Shown in pieces: positions 35,216-43,233 of a stretch of DNA of 64,000 nucleotides (its first letter is position 1; each line of letters opens with the position of its first letter). Made by a program: the position numbers and the translations under genes. The stretch covers positions 75,639 to 139,638 of the forward strand of contig CBDCVG010000044.1 of the NCBI GenBank assembly GCA_965222765.1, in the 5' to 3' direction. Below the pieces are notes generated by a model. That model worked only from the letters and a program-made list of their open reading frames with translations, ran no database searches and was not told where the DNA came from. This DNA is from Caldora sp965222765 (GTDB lineage Bacteria > Cyanobacteriota > Cyanobacteriia > Cyanobacteriales > Coleofasciculaceae).

Positions 35216-36121
35216 TCAGGTTTTGATTCTAAAGTACCCTCTTATAGCTAAACCGATATCAATGTACTTTTTATTTGAAGTTGTTCCATCATGGATGATA
35301 TTTTCTGTTGGTGCAATGTAAGCCTCTCCAGGTTTAATTTTCAACTTAAATACAGACTGTTCTTGGTTGTTTTGCATAAAAATATTAATAATATTATTGG
35401 GATTAGCAAAATCATATTGACAGTTTTTAAATTTCGATTTAATTTGATTTTTAACGATAAAAGTTAAGCTTTGTATCGGAATATTTGTGAATGCAAAAAA
35501 TCTATCTTCTTTCCCCAAATTAATACATATTCTATTGCTAGCAAGGTGGCGATTTTGGATTGGCATTTTATCCCAACTATCAATATGTAAACCTATGTAC
35601 CCTCCTTTTTGAAAATCGTATGTCACTGTTTCTAATCCTGGTGGATTAACTGCCAACCCATGAACCTTTATAAAATCATGGTTGGAATACTTATTGGATA
35701 AATATTTGACGACTTCATTGATAGCAATTGAGTAATAATAATTATTGCAAAATTTTGGTACTTCTGATAGGGATTGAATTTTATGTAGATCAAGTTTTTG
35801 AAATATATACATATAATCGTCAGGAATTTGAATTATACCTACAGTGGTATCGAGGGAATAGTCTTCTGATATTAGTAATTTATCAAATTTTTCACTTAAT
35901 AAAGCTTGCCAAGGTTGATTGGGAACAAAAGTATTAGGAAGGTAATGTATAAACTTATCAATTTGGTGATTAATGGAACAAATACCTGAACTTTCCAAAA
36001 TTCTTGACATCAAGGCTTTGGGAGATAAAAAATCACTAGTAATTCCAATTTTTTGATATTGGTATAAAGTAGAATCTATACTTTGATTTAAGGTGAATAT
36101 TGACTCTTCTGCGCTAGGCAT
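35216..36121 (-). CDS. Fe(II)/2-oxoglutarate oxygenase-like protein of the RiPP locus
   Basis: The 301-aa protein has no obvious housekeeping counterpart. The C-terminal half has GGYIGLHIDSWDKMP with His179-X-Asp181, a distal His277 in APTENIIHDGTT and Arg294 in GLAIRGYF. This is the His-X-Asp...His...Arg pattern of Fe(II)/2-oxoglutarate-dependent oxygenases (double-stranded beta-helix). The N-terminal 120 residues are not recognised and might bind the precursor leader. It is the first gene of a three-gene minus-strand operon (75 bp before the precursor). It probably hydroxylates or otherwise oxidises the modified peptide. Family assignment rests on the motif pattern alone. Confidence 0.65.
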   Translation of the reverse strand: MPSAEESIFTLNQSIDSTLYQYQKIGITSDFLSPKALMSRILESSGICSINHQIDKFIHYLPNTFVPNQPWQALLSEKFDKLLISEDYSLDTTVGIIQIPDDYMYIFQKLDLHKIQSLSEVPKFCNNYYYSIAINEVVKYLSNKYSNHDFIKVHGLAVNPPGLETVTYDFQKGGYIGLHIDSWDKMPIQNRHLASNRICINLGKEDRFFAFTNIPIQSLTFIVKNQIKSKFKNCQYDFANPNNIINIFMQNNQEQSVFKLKIKPGEAYIAPTENIIHDGTTSNKKYIDIGLAIRGYFRIKT

Positions 36122-36239
36122 TTTCTGTATGGAATGCTTCCATCTTTTTTTGACACTAGTACCCTATCATAACTATAGAGGTTAAATTGATTAGATAATA
36201 GCATTACCTCATCCTTCTTGTCTAACAAGACTTAAACTA

Positions 36240-37091
36240 ATGACAAACAACAAACAACCCATAAGCATTGGAGAAAGCTCTTTCCACTGGGGAGAGCAAA
36301 CTTATCTTATGGGTGTCTTAAATGTGACGCCAGATAGTTTTAGTGACGGAGGGGAATTTGATACACCAAATGCTGCCTTGGAGCAAGCTCAACGGTTGGT
36401 AGATGCTGGTGCTGATATTATTGATATTGGTGGTCAATCAACTCGACCGGGTGCTCAAACAATTTCTGAAGCTGAAGAACTCCAGCGTCTGCTACCAGTG
36501 GTGGAAGCGGTGCGCTCATCATTGAATGTGCCGATTTCTGTTGATACTACTAGGGCATCTGTAGCACAAAGAGCAGTGGAAGCAGGTGTGGATCTCGTAA
36601 ATGATATTTCCGGCGGTACTTTTGACCCGGAAATGTTACCAATAGTTGCTCAGTTGCATGTCCCCATTGTATTGATGCATATGCGGGGAACACCCCAAAC
36701 TATGCAACAACTTACAGACTATCAAGACTTAATTGGTGAAATTTACCAGTTTCTACAAGATCGAATTGCTACTGCTCTAGCTGCGGGTATTGAGCGATCG
36801 CATTTGATAATTGATCCTGGTATTGGTTTCGCCAAAAACTTTGAGCAAAATTTGTCAATTCTCAGACAACTGTCAACCTTTCGTTCTCTAGATGTTCCGA
36901 TTTTAGTTGGAGTTTCACGAAAAAGTTTCATTGGTAACATTCTCAATCAACCTAACCCTAAAGCTAGAGTATGGGGCACTGCTGCTGCCTGCTGTAGTGC
37001 CATTGCTGCTGGTGCAGATATCCTCCGAGTTCACGATGTCTCAGAAATGCGGGATGTTTGCTTGGTTGCTGACACCATCTGGCGTAAGTAG
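36240..37091 (+). CDS. folP: Dihydropteroate synthase
   Basis: The 283-aa TIM-barrel enzyme condenses 4-aminobenzoate with dihydropterin pyrophosphate in folate synthesis. Signatures are MGVLNVTPDSFSDGGEF, DIIDIGGQSTRPGAQ, VDTTRASVAQRAVEAG, LMHMRGTPQTMQ, IIDPGIGFAKN and VGVSRKSFIG. The first residues MTNNKQP are encoded by ACAAACA heptamer repeats, so the start region has been reshaped by a simple repeat. A later start is not available before the conserved part. The TAG stop coincides with the end of a MITE family 2 fragment. It is divergent from the RiPP operon. Confidence 0.96.
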   Translation: MTNNKQPISIGESSFHWGEQTYLMGVLNVTPDSFSDGGEFDTPNAALEQAQRLVDAGADIIDIGGQSTRPGAQTISEAEELQRLLPVVEAVRSSLNVPISVDTTRASVAQRAVEAGVDLVNDISGGTFDPEMLPIVAQLHVPIVLMHMRGTPQTMQQLTDYQDLIGEIYQFLQDRIATALAAGIERSHLIIDPGIGFAKNFEQNLSILRQLSTFRSLDVPILVGVSRKSFIGNILNQPNPKARVWGTAAACCSAIAAGADILRVHDVSEMRDVCLVADTIWRK

Positions 37092-37112
37092 GGCTTGCTG
37101 TATAAGTGTGTA
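37089..37112 (+). mobile_element. Single end of MITE family 2 at the folP stop codon
   Basis: TAGGGCTTGCTGTATAAGTG matches the ends of the family 2 copies. The initial TAG is the folP stop codon. No right end is found before the next gene. Confidence 0.65.
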
Positions 37113-37264
37113 ATATCAAATCCGGTTCTCAGAGAACGTAAAAAATAATTCAAAGTCCCCCAGGATTGGGGGATTTAGGGGGCAAGTGCCACTTCATTCA
37201 CTACTAGTGGAGCGCGGCAGAAGTAACTAACCAGTTTGAGATCGATAGAATCCTTACCCTATCA

Positions 37265-37316
37265 GCATTCTTAATTCTTAATTCTTAATTCTTAATTCCG
37301 CGCAGCGGTACTAGCT
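37265..37316. repeat. AATTCTT heptamer array with conserved flank
   Basis: Several tandem copies of TTAATTC precede CGCGCAGCGGTACTAG. The same flank plus heptamers occurs at 60031-60065 and 106-143, so flank and array move together. Confidence 0.7.
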
Positions 37317-38135
37317 TACAGACTTGCGTCGAGCCAGCATTTTGAGCGATATCAATTTTCCTTTCCCTGGTTCTGTCCAGGGACAGACAGCTATACAAAT
37401 ACCACAACTGTTATTTGCAGAAAAGTAGGGCACACACTTATCAAAGTTGACGTACCATTTCTCAACACCACGTACCATTTTCTTCTTTTCAAAAATCGCT
37501 TGGGGAGGACAATTAGTAACACAGGCTTGGCAACGGCTACAGAAATCATCGACACCAATGTCAATCGGCTGATCATGAGTTAATGGCATATTAGTCAGTA
37601 CGGTTGACAATCTCACATTTGGACCGAATTCTTTAGTAATCAGGGAACCATGCTTCCCCAACTGCCCCAATCCAGCTTGCACAGCTAAGGGGATATGTAG
37701 CACCTCAGCTGTATCTGCACCCACATTACTTGCCGCCAATGCCTCCCACCCCAAACCACGAATCCGCTTTGCTAGTTCAACAGAAGCAGCAGCGGCTCTA
37801 TAGTAACCATCCATAATTGCTTTTGAGGCTTTGTCCGTTGTTGCATAATTCAGCCCCTCTAGATCCATCGATACAGCCAGACAAATTGCTGATGAGTAAG
37901 GACTTGGGTCAAAGTGTTCAAAGGTATGCTGGGGAGCAAGATGGGTAATACGTACGAGCTGTGCACCAAATTCCTTGGCTGCTTCCTTAACGTAGGAGGC
38001 CATTTTGTCTGGATCATCAACGGAGTAAATACTGAGGGACAAAGATAAGCTACCTCCAGTTTGCTCGGCAATAACTGCCAATCTATCCGTATAGGTGATG
38101 CTCTCGGTAGCATACGCTTGTGGCGATCGCATCAT
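37311..38135 (-). CDS. Reductive-dehalogenase-like double-cluster ferredoxin protein
   Basis: The C-terminal domain has two [4Fe-4S] motifs, FCSRCQACVTNCPP and SCGICIAVCPWTEPG, arranged as in reductive dehalogenases and epoxyqueuosine reductase relatives. The central part contains LGWEALAASNVGADTAEVLH and GQLGKHGSLITKEFGPNVRL, typical of this superfamily. Length from ATG 38135 is 274 aa, shorter than true dehalogenases, and no cobalamin signature was identified. Just upstream, in frame, a hydrophobic stretch (ILIVLCLFVSL) and AYATES look like a signal peptide without a good start codon. The open frame extends to 38375 across an IS-end hairpin and into hisB antisense, so the native N-terminus may have been lost. 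Role unknown. Confidence 0.7.
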   Translation of the reverse strand: MMRSPQAYATESITYTDRLAVIAEQTGGSLSLSLSIYSVDDPDKMASYVKEAAKEFGAQLVRITHLAPQHTFEHFDPSPYSSAICLAVSMDLEGLNYATTDKASKAIMDGYYRAAAASVELAKRIRGLGWEALAASNVGADTAEVLHIPLAVQAGLGQLGKHGSLITKEFGPNVRLSTVLTNMPLTHDQPIDIGVDDFCSRCQACVTNCPPQAIFEKKKMVRGVEKWYVNFDKCVPYFSANNSCGICIAVCPWTEPGKGKLISLKMLARRKSVS

Positions 38136-38164
38136 CAAACTAACAAACAAGCAAAGAACAATAA

Positions 38165-38215
38165 GAATCCCACAGCTTCTAGCCGTGGGGAGTGTCAATA
38201 TGTTCTGTAATATAG
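38165..38215 (+). mobile_element. IS200/IS605-like right-end remnant
   Basis: ATCCCACAGCTTCTAGCCGT is followed by GGGGAGTGTCAATATG: a stem (CCCACAGCT/AGCCGTGGGG-type) plus the GGGGAGTGTCAA motif. It lies between the Fe-S protein gene and hisB, next to both starts. Confidence 0.55.
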
Positions 38216-38243
38216 AATTTATCCTTTGAGCTAAGCAGCTGTA

Positions 38244-38915
38244 ATGCAGATAAGCGACAACCCTAAAGGCGGAATTCTGAGTGAACCCAAAGTCCTCTCT
38301 CCCCAAAACCTTGAGCAACAGTTCCCCGCAAGGACAGCTACCGTCAGCCGTACCACTGGTGAAACTGATGTACAAGTAAGTGTAAATTTAGATGGGGTAG
38401 GTTCTTGTACCGCGAAGACTGGCATCCCTTTTTTAGACCATATGCTGCATCAAATTGCTTCCCATGGTCTAATTGACTTAGAAGTGCGAGCAACTGGTGA
38501 TTGGGAAATTGATGATCACCATACTAACGAAGACGTAGGTATTACTTTAGGTCAAGCTTTGGGAAAAGCATTAAGCGATCGCAAAGGGATTGTCCGCTTC
38601 GGTAATTTTCTTGCCCCTTTAGATGAGGCATTAGTGCAAGTAGCCCTCGACTTTTCCGGGCGTCCTCACTTAAGCTATAGCTTGGAGATTCCCACTCAGC
38701 GAGTAGGTACTTATGACACTCAACTGGTACGAGAGTTTTTCGTAGCACTGGTAAACCATAGCCAGATGACACTCCACATCCGTCAGTTAGATGGCATTAA
38801 CTCTCACCATATCATTGAAGCAACTTTCAAGGCATTCGCCAGGGCTCTTAGAATGGCAGTGGAGATTGATCCACGCCGTTCTGGGATGGTTCCTAGTTCT
38901 AAAGGAGTTTTGTAG
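38244..38915 (+). CDS. hisB: Imidazoleglycerol-phosphate dehydratase
   Basis: The 223-aa Mn-dependent enzyme dehydrates imidazole glycerol phosphate in histidine synthesis. Metal-binding motifs are FLDHMLHQIASHG, DDHHTNEDVGI and NSHHIIEATFKAFARALR. The first 27 residues are a non-conserved extension; family similarity starts at RTATVSRTTGET. It is monofunctional, as usual in cyanobacteria. Its TAG stop (38913-38915) is formed by the first bases of a MITE family 1 copy, which begins exactly there. Confidence 0.96.
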   Translation: MQISDNPKGGILSEPKVLSPQNLEQQFPARTATVSRTTGETDVQVSVNLDGVGSCTAKTGIPFLDHMLHQIASHGLIDLEVRATGDWEIDDHHTNEDVGITLGQALGKALSDRKGIVRFGNFLAPLDEALVQVALDFSGRPHLSYSLEIPTQRVGTYDTQLVREFFVALVNHSQMTLHIRQLDGINSHHIIEATFKAFARALRMAVEIDPRRSGMVPSSKGVL

Positions 38916-39144
38916 GACTTACGCACTCAACTATCATGCTGAGGTGATAGTGAAGCATCACCGGCCGTTTGGAGATCCTTCGCTATCGCTCAGGATGACA
39001 TACCCCTCTTCTGTCAGACTCCGAAAAATGGGGGTCAAAACCTGATTCTCTCGTTAGGTGTCTTTGGCTGTAATGACGGAATTTCGTTAGAATTTTGGAA
39101 AGTGACAGAAGAGGGGTAATTCGGTTACGGTGCGTAAATCCTAA
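38913..39144. mobile_element. MITE family 1 copy carrying a nested element
   Basis: Left end TAGGACTTACGCAC (38913) and right end GTGCGTAAATCCTA (to 39144) are inverted repeats. The interior TCGCTATCGCTCAGGATGAC is the complement of that in the other copies. At GACATA the sequence is interrupted by a 118-bp element and then resumes with ATTCGG, matching the uninterrupted GACATAATTC of the copies near 8957 and 44525 (complement). Confidence 0.85.
39001..39118. mobile_element. Nested 118-bp element with 16-bp perfect terminal repeats
   Basis: TACCCCTCTTCTGTCA (39001-39016) and TGACAGAAGAGGGGTA (39103-39118) are perfect inverted repeats. Comparison with the uninterrupted sister copies shows the outer TA is duplicated, as for IS630/Tc1-mariner transposition. 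No coding capacity. Confidence 0.85.
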
Positions 39145-39178
39145 TCTTGTCAACTCAATGTTGTAGTTAAACATAAAC

Positions 39179-39206
39179 AAAGCCCACACTTTCAGGTATG
39201 GGCTTT
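39179..39206 (-). terminator. Probable terminator of amt
   Basis: AAAGCCCA and TGGGCTTT form an 8-bp stem. On the minus strand it is followed by GTTTATGTTT, about 70 nt after the amt stop. Confidence 0.6.
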
Positions 39207-39276
39207 AGCTTAGACACTTTATTTTACTGTGAGGTAAAGTGGGTACTGCCCACTAAATCTAATCACCGGTAACTAT

Positions 39277-40854
39277 CTACATATCTGAGCTACGAGCAAA
39301 GTTACCTTCGTCACTGATTCCCTCACTACTAATACCACTCACAATACTTGTTTCCTTGAGGAATCCAGAGTAGGCTTCCATACCATGTTCGCCAATATCC
39401 AAGCCTTCCATTTCTTCCTCTGGAGTTACCCGGATACCAATGGTCGCTTTCAAAGCTAGCCAGAAGATGGAACTCATGACAACTGTGAAGACTCCAATAG
39501 CAATGATACCAATGACCTGGCTAATTAGTTGATTAAGACCACCACCAGAGAATAAACCCCCTTCACTGGCAAACAATCCTACTGCAAAAGTTCCCCAGGC
39601 ACCATTGACTAAGTGAACGGAGATTGCTCCTACTGGATCATCAATCTGGATGCTGTCAAAGAAACTGACAGAGAACACTACAATAATGCCCCCAATCGCA
39701 CCAATAAGTACAGCAAAGTGATAAGGAACACTAGCACAGCCTGCGGTAATCGCTACTAAGCCTGCCAGAATGCCGTTGATGGTCATCGATAGATCAGGCT
39801 TACCATCTTTGATCCAAGAAGTCATTGTTGCTGTCACAGCACCCGCTGCTGCTGCCAGGTTAGTAGTCAGGGCAATGTAAGCGACATTTACGGATGCTCC
39901 CAATTCTGAACCTGGGTTGAAACCGAACCAGCCGATCCAGAGAATCAAGCAACCCAGAGTCGCAATACTCATATTGTGACCGGGAATAGCACGGGGTTGA
40001 CCGTTTTCATATTTACCAATCCGTGGTCCCAAGATTGCCGCTCCCATTAAAGCCGCCCAACCCCCTACGGAGTGAACTACCGTTGAACCAGCAAAGTCGG
40101 AGAAGGGAGTGCCACCCTCTCCCCCTAGATTAGCTAGCCAGCCACTACCAGACCAAACCCAGTGTCCAGTAATCGCATAGGAGATAGCTACCAATAGGAC
40201 ACTGAAAATGAGAAAGGCATCATACTTAATCCTCTCAGCTACAGCACCCGAAACAATCGTGGCTGCAGTTGCCGCGAAAGCAACTTGGAAGAGGAAAAAT
40301 ACCGATATGGGTAAACCATCAGGAAAAGGATCTAGTCCATAGGTAGCAGGATCTGGGCTACTTAAGAAAAAGCCTCCCATGCCAATAAACCCATTACCTG
40401 GATTAAACATCAATGAGAAACCGATTGCCCAAAACGCAATCGTTGCGATCCCAAAGACAATCAGGTTCTTAGAGAGGATGTTAACAGCATTTTTCTGGCG
40501 ACAGAAGCCAGTTTCGAGCATCCCGAACCCAGCATTCATGAAAATCACCAGAACTGCTGAGATCAAGACGAAGACAATGCTAAGAATTCCTTGAGTCAGT
40601 GCCGCTGGATCGATCGCATCTGTATCAATGACATCTTGGGCGGAAGCAGCCGTATTCCAGACTACAACAATTATTGCCGCAAGAGGAATGCAGGCAAGCC
40701 AGTAGGGAGAAAATGATTTGGTGAGAGTTTTCAATGGTTTGAAATAGGGTGCATCCCAAAGATTCTGGGAAGAACTCCGTGCATCAAGTCGCCTATTTTT
40801 CTTTGGCGACTTTTCTTTGTTGAAAGTTTTCTGGAACTCTAGTCTAGACATCAT
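39277..40854 (-). CDS. amt: Ammonium transporter (Amt family)
   Basis: The 525-aa membrane protein conducts ammonium across the plasma membrane. It has about eleven membrane helices after an N-terminal extension with a signal-like segment (LACIPLAAIIVVVW, cleavage near ASAQ). The twin pore histidines lie in STVVHSVGGWAALMGA and ISVHLVNGAWGTFAVGLF. Other hallmarks are MNAGFGMLETGFCRQKNAVN and FGFNPGSELG. The conserved end is IGEHGMEAYSGF, followed by a 27-aa serine/glutamate-rich tail that might contact PII. The first 50 residues are longer and more charged than usual. No clear NtcA site (GTA-N8-TAC) was found upstream. Confidence 0.95.
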   Translation of the reverse strand: MMSRLEFQKTFNKEKSPKKNRRLDARSSSQNLWDAPYFKPLKTLTKSFSPYWLACIPLAAIIVVVWNTAASAQDVIDTDAIDPAALTQGILSIVFVLISAVLVIFMNAGFGMLETGFCRQKNAVNILSKNLIVFGIATIAFWAIGFSLMFNPGNGFIGMGGFFLSSPDPATYGLDPFPDGLPISVFFLFQVAFAATAATIVSGAVAERIKYDAFLIFSVLLVAISYAITGHWVWSGSGWLANLGGEGGTPFSDFAGSTVVHSVGGWAALMGAAILGPRIGKYENGQPRAIPGHNMSIATLGCLILWIGWFGFNPGSELGASVNVAYIALTTNLAAAAGAVTATMTSWIKDGKPDLSMTINGILAGLVAITAGCASVPYHFAVLIGAIGGIIVVFSVSFFDSIQIDDPVGAISVHLVNGAWGTFAVGLFASEGGLFSGGGLNQLISQVIGIIAIGVFTVVMSSIFWLALKATIGIRVTPEEEMEGLDIGEHGMEAYSGFLKETSIVSGISSEGISDEGNFARSSDM

Positions 40855-41376
40855 TAAATCAGCGAGACTTTATTCTCCAATATTTAATCAAACTGTAAAT
40901 CAACTCATTTCCAGTTAAGAGCACCCGCTTATTGTTAGGGATTCAGCCTAAGGTGAACCCTAATCGTTAGTTGTGCTTTATACGAGCAGATGCTAAATTC
41001 CTAGCTTCTCCTGGGTTATTTACTGAAGCGATCAGTAGTTTCCTCAACTGAAACGTTTTTTACAAAGCAAATCATACAAAAATTTGGGTAGATAACCAAA
41101 AAACTCAGTTTTTATGACAGATTGATTTTGCTTTGAAAATTTACACATTATGTATTGGTTAATGAGTTATCTTTCTGTATCTATTTATACATTTCCCCCA
41201 TATAAGCAAGTTTGATAGTCATCTTAGAGAAGCAGTTGGAACTTAATCCCCCAGACTCCGTCTCCTGAGAATCAAAAGCCTATAAACTTTGAGAAGCAGG
41301 TTTTTAGGTTATGTAAAGAAGTGTTACTTTTGGCAATTGTTGAATGGATGCACTACCAAGGAGTTAAATAATAAAT
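40855..41376. other. Divergent amt / secreted-protein promoter region
   Basis: No gene is visible in these 522 bp. An imperfect hairpin (TTAGGGATTCA ... TGAACCCTAA, 40937-40967) lies about 85-110 nt upstream of amt and may be in its leader. The rest is AT-rich. Confidence 0.5.
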
Positions 41377-42474
41377 ATGGGATTACTCAAAAAAACTTGT
41401 TTTAATCTACTTGCTGCTACTAGCATTGTTCTTAGTCCCGTACTCTGGTCTGAGGCAACCTTGGCTCAAGGTATTGTTAACCCTAGTCCTAGTCAAAGTA
41501 ATGAGGCTGTTTCCCCTGATAGCTCAATCTCAGGCGTATTCGATACCAGTGGTGGAACAGTAGATCCAAATTCGGTCAAAATTTTGGTCAATGGTAAGGA
41601 TGTCACTAGAAGTAGCACCATTACCCGAAATTTCTTTAGCTATCGCCCCACTCAGGATCTACCAGCTGGAAACAATCTAGTTCAGGTAGAGTATAAAAAT
41701 ATTAATGGTCAGCAGTGGAGAGTAGGTTGGAACTTCCAGGTTCAGCAGCCCCAAGTTGCCTTAGAAATTACCTCAGTCACCCATAATGCTACCAACAATG
41801 CTCTTGGCGCTGGTTCAACCTTCTTAACTACCATTAATGGCACACCAGGAGCAAGAGCCAAGGTAATGGTTTTAGATGGGGCAACTGTGCGGGAGTTAAG
41901 CGCTCAGGAAGTCTCCCGAGGAGTTTATGTTGCCAGTTTGAATTTGGGCTCAACAGACCGAATTAATGACGGAGTTGTTGTTGGTCGTTTAGAACGGGGT
42001 GATAAAACAGTTTATGGTGCAGCTTCCCAAGCTGTAGTTTTTAATCCCAGTGCTAGGGTAACCCAAGTAAGTCAAGTTGAGACTACATCTACCCAAACTA
42101 CCCAAACTTCAACAAACACCATAACTGCCACTCCAAGTATCCCCTTACGCCCAGAATTCACTAGCCACAAAAACGGTGATCAAATAAGTACCGCAGGCTT
42201 TACCCTGGAGGGTAAGACTAGACCTAATGCACGGGTTAGGGTTTTAGTTGAACAAACAGCTTCAAACTCCAATTTTTTAGGTGCCCTAGCTACAGGGGTA
42301 ATAAACTCTCAACAACTACTGGAGACAACGGTGAATGCTGATAGCAATGGACGATTTACCGTTAACGTACCCCAACCCAGGCTTCTTGACAGTGGGATCA
42401 AATATAGTGTAACTGCCACAGCTGACAAAGATGGACAAAGTGATACAACTACTTTGAACTTGACTCAAAGGTAA
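41377..42474 (+). CDS. Secreted protein with Ig-like folds, unknown function
   Basis: The 365-aa protein has a signal peptide (LLAATSIVLSPVLWSEATLA, cleavage near AQG). Two beta-rich segments follow. Residues about 45-125 (ISGVFDTSGGTVDPNSVKIL, WRVGWNFQV) and about 255-360 (TAGFTLEGKTRPNARVRVLV, YSVTATADKDGQSDTTTL) resemble Ig-like or bacterial adhesin folds. A Thr/Ser/Gln linker lies between them (TSTQTTQTSTNT). It is probably exported to the periplasm or cell surface. No close family recognised. Confidence 0.6.
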   Translation: MGLLKKTCFNLLAATSIVLSPVLWSEATLAQGIVNPSPSQSNEAVSPDSSISGVFDTSGGTVDPNSVKILVNGKDVTRSSTITRNFFSYRPTQDLPAGNNLVQVEYKNINGQQWRVGWNFQVQQPQVALEITSVTHNATNNALGAGSTFLTTINGTPGARAKVMVLDGATVRELSAQEVSRGVYVASLNLGSTDRINDGVVVGRLERGDKTVYGAASQAVVFNPSARVTQVSQVETTSTQTTQTSTNTITATPSIPLRPEFTSHKNGDQISTAGFTLEGKTRPNARVRVLVEQTASNSNFLGALATGVINSQQLLETTVNADSNGRFTVNVPQPRLLDSGIKYSVTATADKDGQSDTTTLNLTQR

Positions 42475-42619
42475 AGTTATCAAGATTGAAAATTGTTAAA
42501 TTGAAAATTGACCATTGACAATTGGTTATTCAACAATTTTCTAGGGCAGGCTACCAGAAATAATTGACTAGCTCCAATCCTCCTTATCTTCCTTATCTTC
42601 CTTGTCTCTATTGAGGTGC

Positions 42620-43144
42620 TCAAGGAGTTTTACCTAGCTCCTCTAGATATTTTTTGTAGCCCAGTTCCTCGAGCTGGGCTTGCTTTTGCATTACGGATTG
42701 GGTTAAATTCTGGCGGTATTGCTGGACTCGTTCTAGTAATGCTGGCTGGTGAGATGCCAAAATCTGGACAGCTAATAAACCAGCGTTTTTGGCATTACCA
42801 ATTGCTACAGTAGCTACAGGTATTCCCCCCGGCATTTGTACAATGGAGTAGAGAGAATCAACGCCTTTTAAGTGGCGACTGCTAACAGGCACTCCAATCA
42901 CAGGTAAAGGCGTCAACGCTGCCACCATACCAGGCAGGTGAGCAGCACCACCAGCACCAGCGATAATTACTTTCAGTCCCCGCTGGTGAGCTGATTGGGC
43001 ATATTGCACCATCCGTTCTGGTGTTCGGTGGGCAGAAACGATCGCGACTTCACAGGATACGTCAAATTCTTCACAAACTGCGATCGCATCCTGCATAGTA
43101 GGTAAGTCGGAATCGCTACCCATAATAATGCCAACTTGAGTCAT
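42620..43144 (-). CDS. purE: N5-CAIR mutase (PurE)
   Basis: The 174-aa enzyme moves the carboxylate of N5-carboxyaminoimidazole ribonucleotide to C4 in purine synthesis. Signatures are GIIMGSDSDLPTMQDAI, VSAHRTPERMVQYA, IIAGAGGAAHLPGMVAALT and the PVIGVPVS strand. Full length. An ATTAGGT heptamer array lies directly before its start codon (43145-43181), so its promoter and ribosome binding site lie in or beyond a repeat. purK is not adjacent. Confidence 0.95.
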   Translation of the reverse strand: MTQVGIIMGSDSDLPTMQDAIAVCEEFDVSCEVAIVSAHRTPERMVQYAQSAHQRGLKVIIAGAGGAAHLPGMVAALTPLPVIGVPVSSRHLKGVDSLYSIVQMPGGIPVATVAIGNAKNAGLLAVQILASHQPALLERVQQYRQNLTQSVMQKQAQLEELGYKKYLEELGKTP

Positions 43145-43181
43145 GGGTTTAGGTATTAGGTATTAGGTATTAGGTATTAGG
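43145..43181. repeat. ATTAGGT heptamer array
   Basis: About five tandem copies of TATTAGG sit between the purE start codon and the nagA promoter. The same heptamer recurs at 45160-45203, 53137-53173 and 59845-59872. Confidence 0.85.
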
Positions 43182-43233
43182 TTGAGAAAAAAGAAATAAA
43201 TTTGATTTATTATCCCATATTGTCAAATAACAA

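Noticed and set aside
32190..36121. TnpB element as part of the RiPP system
   Set aside because: Adjacent and possibly involved in transfer, but it lies on the other strand with its own ends and belongs to a family found elsewhere in the window.
38983..39189. Minus-strand 68-aa open frame after hisB
   Set aside because: It lies wholly within the nested MITE region and its sequence is explained by the repeats.
40855..41376. NtcA site upstream of amt
   Set aside because: I looked for GTA-N8-TAC and found no convincing match.
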